A stretch of 64,000 nt of DNA from Helicobacter sp. 11S03491-1 (GTDB taxonomy: Bacteria; Campylobacterota; Campylobacteria; Campylobacterales; Helicobacteraceae), in NCBI RefSeq assembly GCF_002272835.1, contig NZ_MLAO01000006.1:50127-114126 (forward strand). Direction: 5' to 3'. The notes under the pieces were generated by a model, which searched no databases, was not told where the DNA came from, and saw only the letters and a list, made by a program, of their open reading frames with translations. Numbering within the stretch: the first letter of the stretch is position 1; each line of letters starts with the position of its first letter. Below are positions 1-7,996 of this stretch, in pieces. The position numbers and the translations under genes were made by a program.

Positions 1-184
1 TGACCTCTTGAGACATTTTATCAAAATCCATCCCTTCAATCCCGATCATCTGCGCAGAATCATTCTCAAGCACTACCTCAATACCTTGTTTTTGAAATAT
101 GTTTTGAATATCCAAAAAAGATTCTTTAAGTATGGGGGTAGAGGGTCTTAAAAGAACACCTATTTTCAATACCGGTGGATTCAT
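1..184 (-). CDS. nadK: NAD kinase, N-terminal fragment
   Basis: The reverse strand opens with ATG at 184 and stays open to the window edge, giving about 61 residues that start MNPPVLKIGVLLRPSTPILK. A short beta strand, an Arg-Pro turn and a following Ser-Ala-x-Met-Ile-Gly stretch resemble the N-terminus of epsilonproteobacterial NAD kinases, which phosphorylate NAD to NADP in the cytoplasm. The diagnostic GGDGT motif would lie beyond the edge and cannot be seen. The call rests on N-terminal resemblance only. Confidence 0.55.
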   Translation of the reverse strand, partial: MNPPVLKIGVLLRPSTPILKESFLDIQNIFQKQGIEVVLENDSAQMIGIEGMDFDKMSQEV

Positions 185-323
185 TGTATTTCTTTTGATT
201 AAAATTTTAAAAAATATTGTAGCAAACTAGAGATAAGAATAAAATTTTTTCGATTGCATCTACTGACAAAATACCTTCCAAAGAATAATGCCATCTATCA
301 AAAATATTAAAATAAATAAAATT

Positions 324-1109
324 TTAAATATTTTTTTCAATTAGATTATTTTGAGAGACTTTTTTAATCATTTCATAAGCTTCATTGATTTTTCTAAAAC
401 GATCATAATAGAATTGAACAATCTCTTCATCTTTGCCATATACGTTATCCGGATGATAAGTCCTTGCCAAATACAAATAACGCTTTTTTACACTCTCAAA
501 ACTATCGCTTACCTTAGATTCAAGCTCTCTATAACATTGACTTAGTCTATATTCATCTTGAGTGAGAAAACAATGAGCACTCCCCCCAAATCCCTCATAA
601 CTAAAATCAATAGCTACATTATGGATAATTCTGGAACTCACAAGCCCAATCACATATTCCCATAAAGATTCATCCGCGCTATTTAAATGGATTTGATTTT
701 CTGTTTCAAAAATACAATATTTTCCAAACAAGCATTTCAAATATCGTTTTGCAACTCTATTTTCCTTATTAAGTATCAAAATAATCTTATTTAAACCAAC
801 AATTTGAAGAGAAATATTTATTTTTTGAAGCATATCATTTTGTTTCAATATTTTGATACGCAAGGGTAAATAGCTTTTATTCAAGAGTGTATCTAATTTT
901 ATTTTGCCTTCTTGTAAGCTTGCATGATAAGCCCAATTGATTAAATAATCTTTTTTAAATCTTTCTCCATCATCAAGAATAAGGAGTGAAGAAGATAAAT
1001 AATATTGCTTAGAAAAATGCTTTTTGGTATATTCAAAGAATTTTTGAAGCAAACGACTTTTTTCAAACAATTCAATCTGAATATACTTACTACAATAGCT
1101 AACACACAT
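324..1109 (-). CDS. J-domain (DnaJ-like) co-chaperone protein
   Basis: 261 residues. The last ~70 residues form a J domain: a helix with KKRYLYLARTYHPDN, in which the HPD tripeptide that stimulates Hsp70 (DnaK) ATPase is intact, then KINEAYEMIKK. The first ~185 residues have no motif I recognise and are not a zinc-finger or Gly/Phe DnaJ region. It is therefore a specialised DnaJ-like protein rather than the housekeeping DnaJ. The gene lies 139 bp upstream of nadK on the same strand. No signal peptide is evident, so it is probably cytoplasmic. The client is unknown. Confidence 0.75.
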   Translation of the reverse strand: MCVSYCSKYIQIELFEKSRLLQKFFEYTKKHFSKQYYLSSSLLILDDGERFKKDYLINWAYHASLQEGKIKLDTLLNKSYLPLRIKILKQNDMLQKINISLQIVGLNKIILILNKENRVAKRYLKCLFGKYCIFETENQIHLNSADESLWEYVIGLVSSRIIHNVAIDFSYEGFGGSAHCFLTQDEYRLSQCYRELESKVSDSFESVKKRYLYLARTYHPDNVYGKDEEIVQFYYDRFRKINEAYEMIKKVSQNNLIEKNI

Positions 1110-1561
1110 TTAAACTCCCCAAATCAAGCAAGATCTAAATACTTTTAAGCAAAATCAATTCCGAATTTTAAGACTAAAAATTTAAACAACTTTATTCCTC
1201 ACTTTTAACAAGCAACCTTTGTAAGATTAGATAAAAGCTAAATACAATCCACCATAATTAGCTGATAAAATGTTTTCAAACTCAAATTAATTTCATCATT
1301 TATTATTTTTTGGATACTTTCGTGATTTTTTCATCACGGTCTCAATTAGATATTCTTGCAAAAAACAAAATGAAGTAGGTTTTAAAATAAATCATATGCA
1401 GTGCCACAAAAATATTCCAAAAAATGAAAATATTTTTGAATATTTCAAAAAAACCGGGTTAAATCAAATATTTTATAATTTCAGCAGATGAAAATACGAT
1501 TAAAAATTTCTATTTTGTATTTAAAATTGTGTAATATTATACAAAATTTGCAGGAGATTTT
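1110..1561. other. Intergenic region between divergent genes
   Basis: About 450 bp of very AT-rich DNA between the divergent J-domain gene and the TauE/SafE exporter, so it should hold both promoters. A 6-bp inverted repeat (CGTGAT at 1321-1326, ATCACG at 1333-1338, 6-nt loop) is the only clear symmetry. I see no convincing small gene or tRNA. Confidence 0.5.
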
Positions 1562-2335
1562 ATGGGTTTGGATATTTTTGCATATGTTGTTATTGGTCTC
1601 ATAACCGGGGTAGCAGCAGGATTTTTTGGCATAGGTGGGGGGATTATTATTGTCCCGATAATGTTGATTTTGGGCTATAGCATCCAACATGCTATAGGCA
1701 TTTCTATCATGCAGATGATTTTTTCCTCTGTTTTTGGATCTATTATCAATTACAAAAAAAGACTTTTAGATATCAGTGATGGCATTTATGCAGGGATCGG
1801 AGGATTGGTTGGGGCTAGTTTTAGCGGGCTTATTCTTGAAAATATCAGTTCAAAAATATTAACGATTTTATTTTTGTGTATTACTTTTTATTCTTTTATC
1901 AAATATGCCTTCAATGTTAAAAATACAACAAACGCTACTCCGCCTATAAAATCTCAATTTCAAAAACGTCTTATCCTTATCCTTACAGGTGCGATTACAG
2001 GGATTTTTGCCATTTCTTTAGGGATTGGAGGGGGGTTATTGATCGTTCCTATTTTGGGATACTATCTGGGGTATGGATCCAAAAAAAGCGTTCCATTGGG
2101 CTTATTTTTTGTTGTTTTTTCTTCTATTTCGGGCACAATATCCCTTCATCGCCAACACATCATTGATGCTCAAGTCCTCCATGCAGGATTTTATATAGGT
2201 GTAGCGTCTATGGTGGGGGTATATTTAGGGATTAAGCTTATCCAAATCTCTAGCGCCAAAGTCCATAGAATAACGCTACTAAGCATTTATTTGCTTTCTA
2301 TGCTCGTTACAGCCTACAAGCTGGTTACGGGCTAA
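1562..2335 (+). CDS. TauE/SafE family membrane transporter
   Basis: 257 residues, almost entirely hydrophobic, with the internal duplication typical of the TauE/SafE (DUF81) family. The sequence GxxAGFFGIGGGIIIVP near residue 20 is echoed by AISLGIGGGLLIVP near residue 155, the two pseudo-symmetric halves. About eight membrane segments are expected. The family exports sulfur-containing or small organic anions such as sulfite or sulfoacetate; the substrate here cannot be read. The start follows an AGGAG site with good spacing. A small FAD protein follows 31 bp downstream and is probably co-transcribed. Confidence 0.85.
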   Translation: MGLDIFAYVVIGLITGVAAGFFGIGGGIIIVPIMLILGYSIQHAIGISIMQMIFSSVFGSIINYKKRLLDISDGIYAGIGGLVGASFSGLILENISSKILTILFLCITFYSFIKYAFNVKNTTNATPPIKSQFQKRLILILTGAITGIFAISLGIGGGLLIVPILGYYLGYGSKKSVPLGLFFVVFSSISGTISLHRQHIIDAQVLHAGFYIGVASMVGVYLGIKLIQISSAKVHRITLLSIYLLSMLVTAYKLVTG

Positions 2336-2366
2336 CCAATAAATTTTGTAATAAAAAGGATTTTGA

Positions 2367-2963
2367 ATGAAAAAAAGAATTGTTATTGTCGGTGGTAGTG
2401 TCGCAGGATTAAATACAGCTTTGATCTTGGCATCTGCTATTAACAAAGATTTAGACTTCGCCATCACTATTATTGATGAAGGAAAGGGAGATATCTTAAA
2501 AGCAGAAGTTTATAATGTCCCCTTTTTCCCAAAATCAATCAAAGGTGAACAAATCATTACCCATACCAAAAAGCAAATTGAAGAATTTACCAAAATAAAT
2601 TATATAGATGCCAAAGCTACTGAGATTTTGGGCAATAAAGGAGCTTTTTGTGTCAAAACCACTCAAGGAAATTTTGAAGGAGATTATGTTGTCTTAGCAA
2701 CCGGAGCAAACGAATTTGATATACAAGGGTTAGGATCAATCAGCCAACCCCACACCCTCATGCCCAAACCCGGAAAAATCAAACTCAAACATGCAGACAG
2801 AAACCTTATTAAAGAAGGTATCTATGTAGCAGGCATAGCATCAGGGGTTACTTCAATGGTCTCTTGCGCATTAGGCAGCGCTGCTGAAAGCGCTTGCGCA
2901 ATTTTAAGTGATATTAAAGGGAGTATAAGCGTCATCCACGACTTTAAAGACTCTAGAGCCTAA
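2367..2963 (+). CDS. Short FAD-dependent oxidoreductase-like protein
   Basis: 198 residues. The N-terminus RIVIVGGSVAGLNTALIL is a Rossmann dinucleotide-binding motif, YVVLATGA near residue 112 is the usual second FAD-contact segment, and IYVAGIASGV near residue 152 is the C-terminal FAD contact. Compared with thioredoxin-reductase-type enzymes (about 310 residues), the central NAD(P) domain and the redox CxxC are missing, with FAD-binding segments retained on both sides. It may take electrons from a partner or only bind FAD. Co-transcription with the TauE/SafE gene suggests a sulfur-related role, which is inference. Confidence 0.6.
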   Translation: MKKRIVIVGGSVAGLNTALILASAINKDLDFAITIIDEGKGDILKAEVYNVPFFPKSIKGEQIITHTKKQIEEFTKINYIDAKATEILGNKGAFCVKTTQGNFEGDYVVLATGANEFDIQGLGSISQPHTLMPKPGKIKLKHADRNLIKEGIYVAGIASGVTSMVSCALGSAAESACAILSDIKGSISVIHDFKDSRA

Positions 2964-3418
2964 TTGTATAGAATTTATCAAAACTTTAAATACAAAAATA
3001 AATCAAATATTGGGGTAGCAAGATTTTCTCTAATATAAGCTTATGTTTATATTGTGATTTTTGCTACTCTGTCCTCACAAAAAAAATATCGCAAAATCAC
3101 TGTCTTCAAAATATCACATCAATCCGATTCATTCCCGGCTTAAAATAAAAGTTATAGCTTTGTTTAGATTTCTATGAAACTACACGCATATTTATATTGT
3201 CGTTTTTTGCAAATCTGTATTATCAAAAACCTCCAAAACCCCTTAATCTATCTATTTTTGACACTATTTTGGATAGTATCAAAATAGTTTTACATCCCAA
3301 AACCAATGATTTTATAATATTATTTTTCACATTTTATCACATCACAATTTCGAATCCAAAAATTATAAATATTTTTTACAATCTAATTCTTATTGATGCC
3401 AATCTTAATATTCAAATA
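2964..3418. other. Intergenic region with degenerate repeats and a hairpin
   Basis: 455 bp without a credible gene. A block TTTATATTGTGATTTTTGC (near 3046-3064) recurs in degenerate form as TTTATATTGTCGTTTTTTGC (3190-3209). GTAGCAA at 3015-3021 pairs with TTGCTAC at 3061-3067. An 11-bp imperfect hairpin (arms 3256-3266 and 3274-3284) lies beyond the stop of the reverse-strand C39 gene and could end its transcript, though no T-run follows. The repeats may be decayed remnants of insertion. Confidence 0.45.
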
Positions 3419-4108
3419 TTATCTAAAACCCTGATAAATTAAATTTCGGTTGATAGAGTCATAGAGAAAATTTGAGTTATTTTTTATGTCCATAAAATTC
3501 TTGTTAATCTCTACATCTTGATCTTGAGGCACAATCGCCAATATCTTTCCGGGATAGGAAGTATCTTTTCGTTGATAAAACATTTCTTTGAAGATCGCAA
3601 GCCTTATTTTGATGTTTCCAAAACTGGGATCAGATAGGTAGGCATACTCTTCATCCATTCCCTTATAAACACTAAAATGATCTATATCCCTCACACTCAC
3701 AAAAATAATCACAGGGATCTTGAGCTTGGATAAACTCTCAAAATCAACCCCAAATCCCAATGCCTTAAAACCCTTAGACTTCGCATATTCTGATAAATCC
3801 AAAAAAGAAATGACGTTATCCCCTTCTTTCAAAACTTCATTTTGAGTCCTATCATACCCCTTAGATTTCAAAATCCCATCAATAACATCACGTTCTGTAA
3901 TGTTTCCATCATTATAGTAATACTTCAAAATTGTAGCAATAGAAGCGCTACCACAGCTATAATCATATTGTTGTCTGACTAAGTTATCATTTTTAAACTC
4001 TATCCATGACTTGAGTGGTTTTTGCAAAAATATATTATCTTCTGTGATATAGACTTCTCCATTTAGCACCCATACACACCGGAATATAATGAGGATAATC
4101 TTTTTCAT
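3419..4108 (-). CDS. Stand-alone C39 (double-glycine leader) peptidase
   Basis: 229 residues. A C39 papain-like domain is plain: Gln46 and QYDYSCG give the oxyanion Gln and catalytic Cys52, DIDHFSVYKG gives His144, and LSDPSFG gives Asp160. This peptidase type cuts double-glycine leaders of bacteriocins and is normally fused to an ABC exporter. Here no membrane or ATPase domain is present. A short hydrophobic N-terminus (residues 3-15, interrupted by Arg10) may be a Sec signal placing it in the periplasm, as proposed for FapD in Fap amyloid clusters. The start overlaps the upstream barrel gene by 4 nt (ATGA), so translation is coupled. Likely substrates are the two precursors at 5259 and 8101. 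Confidence 0.8.
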   Translation of the reverse strand: MKKIILIIFRCVWVLNGEVYITEDNIFLQKPLKSWIEFKNDNLVRQQYDYSCGSASIATILKYYYNDGNITERDVIDGILKSKGYDRTQNEVLKEGDNVISFLDLSEYAKSKGFKALGFGVDFESLSKLKIPVIIFVSVRDIDHFSVYKGMDEEYAYLSDPSFGNIKIRLAIFKEMFYQRKDTSYPGKILAIVPQDQDVEINKNFMDIKNNSNFLYDSINRNLIYQGFR

Positions 4109-5001
4109 TTTATTCTGTATGAAAATAATACATTCACGCTATTAGCCGCATATAAATTTGTATTGAGACTATTGAGATCAACACTCATCATCAAATCAGG
4201 AGAAATCTCATAACTTACCCCAAAAAGATACGCAATGGATGAGCCTTGATGGATAACTACCTGATTGTCTATCTTGTCTTTGAACTTGTATTCATATCTT
4301 ATGCCAAAATTAAGCGAAGTATATGGGTTGATCCCAAAATATACCATAGGACTCAGGCTAAGGACATCCCCCGCCTCTACATGATGCTTGCCAAACTTCC
4401 TTTGAAGACTGAGATGATACCCCCCTTGAATCAAAAATACAATAGGATCAACCGTGTAATAACTTGTAGCAAAGAATGAATAACTTTTAAAATAATCAAC
4501 ATTACCCGGTTTATTCTTGTCATGATTGTTGTTGAAGATAGATTTTTCAATCATAATAGGAGTAGCGCCAATGAGCAATGCAGGATACCTGCCCTCCTCT
4601 TTGACTTGATAAATAAGCCCCATGTTAAAATTGTTAAAATTATAATCATTTTGATTTGAAAACCCTGTATCGCTTATATTGGTATGTTGATAGAAGAAAC
4701 TTGGTGAAGCAAATATTTCAAGATCTTTGGTAATGCCATATCTGAGATTAAATGCAAGATTGAGATAGTCTTGGTTGGCTTGTTGTGTGCTTAGTATCGC
4801 CGGTATGGTAAATACGGGAGAAGATCCGATGCCGGAGCCCACGATCACAGGGGCTATCACATTATTTTGCCGTTGCAAATTCGCATAATATAAGGAAACT
4901 TCAAATCTCAGAGTAGATTTTTTAGTGAGCATTTCATCTACTTTGAGGGTTTGTGAGTAAAGATTAGGGACAATTAATAAATAAATTATTAATCTTTTCA
5001 T
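4105..5001 (-). CDS. Outer-membrane beta-barrel (FapF/transporter-like)
   Basis: 298 residues with a signal peptide (MKRLIIYLLIVPNLYSQ) and alternating hydrophobic/aromatic strands throughout. The segment NLRYGITKDLEIFASPSF is matched in the second barrel of this cluster (NIRYGILDYLEIFGNANG), showing the two are distant paralogues. The fold resembles outer-membrane 'transporter' barrels of the phenol MetA-degradation type. It is the first gene of a two-gene operon with the C39 peptidase and is transcribed divergently from precursor A, with a 257-bp shared control region. A role in export or surface display of the processed peptide is inference. Confidence 0.7.
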   Translation of the reverse strand: MKRLIIYLLIVPNLYSQTLKVDEMLTKKSTLRFEVSLYYANLQRQNNVIAPVIVGSGIGSSPVFTIPAILSTQQANQDYLNLAFNLRYGITKDLEIFASPSFFYQHTNISDTGFSNQNDYNFNNFNMGLIYQVKEEGRYPALLIGATPIMIEKSIFNNNHDKNKPGNVDYFKSYSFFATSYYTVDPIVFLIQGGYHLSLQRKFGKHHVEAGDVLSLSPMVYFGINPYTSLNFGIRYEYKFKDKIDNQVVIHQGSSIAYLFGVSYEISPDLMMSVDLNSLNTNLYAANSVNVLFSYRIK

Positions 5002-5100
5002 TAAAACTCCAATTTTTTATGTTTTTTATAACAAGTCATCATGATAAAAATAATTCATTTATAGATAACTAAAAATGAAAATATATAAAACTTTTATCAA

Positions 5101-5258
5101 AAAAATGTTTCATATAGTAACAAGGATTCTTTTTTCCAAGATAACTCTATATTTTTTATTGACTTGCAATTTAAAATAGAATAAATTTCCAAAATGACAA
5201 CTAAAATTTAATTTATTTGTCAATATATATTAAATAATACGGAGAAATAAATAAAAAA
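5101..5258 (+). promoter_or_regulatory. Control region and leader of precursor A
   Basis: A 20-bp block at 5101-5120 (AAAAATGTTTCATATAGTAA) occurs identically at 7942-7961 upstream of precursor B, followed in both by ~35 unlike bases and then near-identical DNA. TTGACT at 5159-5164 and TAGAAT at 5177-5182 are promoter-like but only 12 bp apart, so the -10 alone may be used, as is common in Helicobacter. The ribosome site GGAG (5241-5244) is 14 nt from the ATG. Confidence 0.5.
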
Positions 5259-5461
5259 ATGCGAATAGTATTGATTTCTATCTTACTTATGGGAACTTCT
5301 TTTGTCTATGGACAATCAAATAATACTGTAGCTGCACAAAATGCAGTATTTTATAAAAATACTCATTCATCTGTATTGAGTGATAGAGAACAAAATATAA
5401 TTTTTGGCTCTAATGTTAATGTAGTATTGTTAGATAATGATGAAATGAAGCATACTCAAGG
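5155..5461 (+). repeat. 307-bp direct repeat, copy 1
   Basis: Aligned base by base with 7997-8303, the only difference I find is at 5167 (C) versus 8009 (G). The repeat covers the promoter-proximal DNA, the ribosome site and the first 67 codons plus the first base of codon 68 of precursor A. It stops at the leader Gly68. Such identity implies a recent duplication or ongoing gene conversion. Confidence 0.95.
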
Positions 5462-5582
5462 TTTCGGCTTTTGGAGCTGGGTAAAACAAAACTCTTCTTG
5501 GTTGATTCCGGTAGGAGTTGTTAGCGGGGCAGGCTTATGTGCAGTTACTGCCGGAGTTGGCTGCCTTACATTTGCATTTTAA
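5259..5582 (+). CDS. Secreted bacteriocin-like precursor A
   Basis: 107 residues in three parts. Residues 1-18 are a Sec signal (MRIVLISILLMGTSFVYG, cut before Gln19). Residues 19-68 are a polar leader holding two stretches with double-glycine-leader spacing: LSDREQNIIFGS (40-51; Leu -12, Glu -8, Ile -4, Gly -2, Ser -1) and LLDNDEMKHTQG (58-69 register; Leu -12, Glu -8, Met -7, Gly -2). Residues 69-107 are a hydrophobic, Trp- and Gly-rich peptide with a GxxxG-like run (GVVSGAGLCAVTAGVG) and two Cys, as in membrane-active bacteriocins. A strong ribosome site for the next barrel gene follows its stop. No database match is known to me; antibacterial function is inference, and an amyloid or adhesin subunit is possible. 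Confidence 0.7.
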   Translation: MRIVLISILLMGTSFVYGQSNNTVAAQNAVFYKNTHSSVLSDREQNIIFGSNVNVVLLDNDEMKHTQGFGFWSWVKQNSSWLIPVGVVSGAGLCAVTAGVGCLTFAF

Positions 5583-5608
5583 TATTTTTTGATCTAAAGG
5601 AGGAATTT

Positions 5609-6520
5609 ATGAAAAAATTATTAGCATTTGTGTCATTCTTGACATGTATGTTGGGGCTAGCTCAAGCTACCCCTCCTATGGAGGGAGATGTCCTTGAAAG
5701 CAATCAAGCTGTACTTGGTGTGGATATCACCGGAATGGGGATATATAGAAAAGACGGCTTAGGTGCTCCTATGCTTTATGGAAACCCGCTTGGAAATGGT
5801 CAATTTATTTCTTTGCCTACTTATTCAAAAGACAAGCTCCGATCGAATCAACTTGATGCTCTTTTGAATGTCAATATCCGCTATGGGATTCTTGATTATC
5901 TTGAAATATTTGGAAATGCCAATGGTTATTTTCAAAGCTCAGACTCAAGATATACAGATACCCATATCAATGAGATGAATTTTGCCGGCGCTAATATCGG
6001 AGCTATGCTTACCTTGTATAAAGGAGAGAATTTTAGAGTCGTCATTGGAGATAATTCAGATATTATCAATAATGCTATTTTTGATGACAATAGCTCGAGT
6101 GTGAATTTTTTCAAAGGGCATACTTTTATGCTTAATCTGATCCGCCGAATCACACAAGATGACAAAACCTCTTCTTTTACAGGTCAGCTTTATTATCGTC
6201 TCAACCTCACTCAAAAGCACAAAGATGTGAGCTTTAGAAATGGCGATGAAGCCGGATTCAGATATTTATGGCAAGTAGCCAAAGGCAATAAACTTGGATA
6301 TTTTGGAGCCAATATAGCCCTCAGAAGTTCTGATGCAATCAATGGAGTCTATACCGGTCATAAAAATAATTTTGATGGTATTGGCACAGGTTTTAGCACC
6401 GGCATGAAATATGATATCAATAATCACCTTGGCTATAAACTTGATTTTAATTTCATGACTTATGGCTTGGATTATAATGCCGCTTATGCAGGGATAACCT
6501 TTGGGATTTATTTCAAATAA
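5609..6520 (+). CDS. Outer-membrane beta-barrel paired with precursor A
   Basis: 303 residues from the ATG at 5609, chosen because AAAGGAGG (5597-5603) lies just upstream and a signal peptide (MKKLLAFVSFLTCMLGLAQA) follows. The reading frame is open further upstream, but that part overlaps the end of precursor A. The rest is barrel-like, ends in GITFGIYFK, and shares the N-x-RYGI-x3-LEIF segment with the barrel at 4105-5001. It lies 26 bp after precursor A and is almost certainly co-transcribed. It could export, anchor or resist the mature peptide; the sequence does not say which. Confidence 0.7.
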   Translation: MKKLLAFVSFLTCMLGLAQATPPMEGDVLESNQAVLGVDITGMGIYRKDGLGAPMLYGNPLGNGQFISLPTYSKDKLRSNQLDALLNVNIRYGILDYLEIFGNANGYFQSSDSRYTDTHINEMNFAGANIGAMLTLYKGENFRVVIGDNSDIINNAIFDDNSSSVNFFKGHTFMLNLIRRITQDDKTSSFTGQLYYRLNLTQKHKDVSFRNGDEAGFRYLWQVAKGNKLGYFGANIALRSSDAINGVYTGHKNNFDGIGTGFSTGMKYDINNHLGYKLDFNFMTYGLDYNAAYAGITFGIYFK

Positions 6521-6557
6521 ATCTTCATGTCAATCTTAAATAATTAATTTTTAGTTA

Positions 6558-6591
6558 AATATTTGGGTCTCATAATCTGAGCCCAAATATT
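6558..6591. terminator. Candidate bidirectional terminator
   Basis: Arms AATATTTGGG (6558-6567) and CCCAAATATT (6582-6591), extended by CTC/GAG around a 7-nt loop, form a strong hairpin between the convergent barrel gene and mutY. Neither side has a long T-run, so efficiency is uncertain. Confidence 0.5.
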
Positions 6592-6601
6592 ACTCCGGCT
6601 T

Positions 6602-7591
6602 TTATCTCCAAAGATTATTTTTTTCAAGTAGTTTCAAGATTTTTAATGTCATGCCACTTATAGGAAGTGTTTGTATTTCCTCAGAAGTAAAAAACTCAAT
6701 CCCCTCTTCAAGATGGCGTATCTCGCACACCCAATAAACTTCCAATCTCAAACGATAATGCGTATAAGAATGTCTTAAACTCCCAATCAAAGGAAGATCA
6801 ATCAACCCCGTTTCAAGAATTTTAGGAAAATTATACAACCCCTTATAGGAAGAAAGCTTGCTTTTGAGGAGTCCGATTTTGTCATCACAAATACACACCC
6901 CCAGATTTAAAGTCATGCTTTCATAGATTATTTTAGACTTTTGAGTATATTCCGGCGGATTATCTTTGCCCTGACACCACTTCTCCAAAGGACATAGCAC
7001 ACATTTTGGAGATAAAGGCGTGCAGAGGGTTGCCCCAATATCCAGAAGAGCTTGATTATGATTGAAACTATCTTGAAAGTTGAGTATTTCTTGGGCATAT
7101 GTTTGGAGTTCATTCATGCTTGGATCTTTGAGGGCAAAGAATCTCAAAAGCAAGCGTTTGATATTCCCATCCACAAACCCTACTGCCCTGCCAAAACCAA
7201 AGCATGCAATCGCCCTAGCCGTATAATTCCCTATGCCGGGTAATTTCATGAGTTCTTTAGGATCGCCGGGGAGATATTTTTGGCAGATTTTGGCACTCTT
7301 TAGCATATTGCGTGCTCGTGAATAATACCCAAGCCCTCGCCACAAATACAAAACCTCTTCTTCTGCTGCCAAGCTCAAAGTTTCAAGAGTGGGGAAGGCT
7401 TTCAAAAAAGGTTCGTAATATTTTGATAAAACCGTAGCCACTTGTGTTTGCTGGAGCATAATTTCACTAACATAGACTCCATAAGGGGCATTTTCTCCTT
7501 TGAGATTGCGCCAAGGCAACTCTTTGCGCCCATACAGATGATACCATTGCAAAATCTCTGCGTGCATAGCATTCAAAACCTTTGCTTCCAT
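6602..7591 (-). CDS. mutY: A/G-specific adenine DNA glycosylase MutY
   Basis: 329 residues. MutY removes adenine mispaired with 8-oxoguanine. Visible features are SEIMLQQTQ with catalytic Glu43, the helix-hairpin-helix LPGIGNYTA, FVDGNIKR with catalytic Asp141, and the [4Fe-4S] ligands Cys190-x6-Cys197-x2-Cys200-x5-Cys206. A C-terminal NUDIX-like region includes GSLRHSYTHYRLRLEVYW, used for 8-oxoG recognition. A TTG one codon upstream (7594) is an alternative start; both follow AGGAG. The gene sits between the two precursor genes, so the cluster seems to have grown around it or duplicated across it. Confidence 0.93.
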   Translation of the reverse strand: MEAKVLNAMHAEILQWYHLYGRKELPWRNLKGENAPYGVYVSEIMLQQTQVATVLSKYYEPFLKAFPTLETLSLAAEEEVLYLWRGLGYYSRARNMLKSAKICQKYLPGDPKELMKLPGIGNYTARAIACFGFGRAVGFVDGNIKRLLLRFFALKDPSMNELQTYAQEILNFQDSFNHNQALLDIGATLCTPLSPKCVLCPLEKWCQGKDNPPEYTQKSKIIYESMTLNLGVCICDDKIGLLKSKLSSYKGLYNFPKILETGLIDLPLIGSLRHSYTHYRLRLEVYWVCEIRHLEEGIEFFTSEEIQTLPISGMTLKILKLLEKNNLWR

Positions 7592-7996
7592 CAATAAGCT
7601 CTCCTGTTTATAAGCTTATTATACCTCTAAAATCGCTAGCTTGACCCATAGATAATAACTCATTCATGGCACAAGTCTAACAAACAATGGATAAAATATC
7701 AATTGTAATCCGAATATGTATAGTGTTTTCTGAATTTTTAAAAGGAGTTGTCATCTCTGCTTTGCTTATAATGCCTATGCAAGTATATTTTATTATTTTT
7801 ATTACAAAATTTTATTATTAAGGATTTTTATCTACTTTATAAAATTTTTATTTAATATTATTTCTATTTATTATCATAATAAATTTTATTTATTGATATT
7901 TATATGACAAAAATATATAAAATATTTATTATCAAAATAATAAAAATGTTTCATATAGTAATAAATAATAATACTTCTCATAATAATTTTTCATTC
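7592..7996. other. AT-rich region upstream of precursor B
   Basis: About 400 bp, extremely AT-rich from 7780 on, with no credible gene. It holds the 20-bp block shared with precursor A (7942-7961) and AAATATATAAAA (7911-7922, also at 5079-5090), so the duplicated control region reaches farther upstream than the perfect repeat, with divergence between conserved blocks. Confidence 0.5.

Noticed and set aside
3197..3442. An 81-residue forward frame downstream of the FAD gene
   Set aside because: Low-complexity Ile/Asn/Leu composition of AT-rich DNA, no ribosome site, and it runs over the end of the C39 gene.
5537..5608. Longer start of the second barrel overlapping precursor A
   Set aside because: It would destroy the signal peptide position, while AAAGGAGG sits exactly before ATG 5609.
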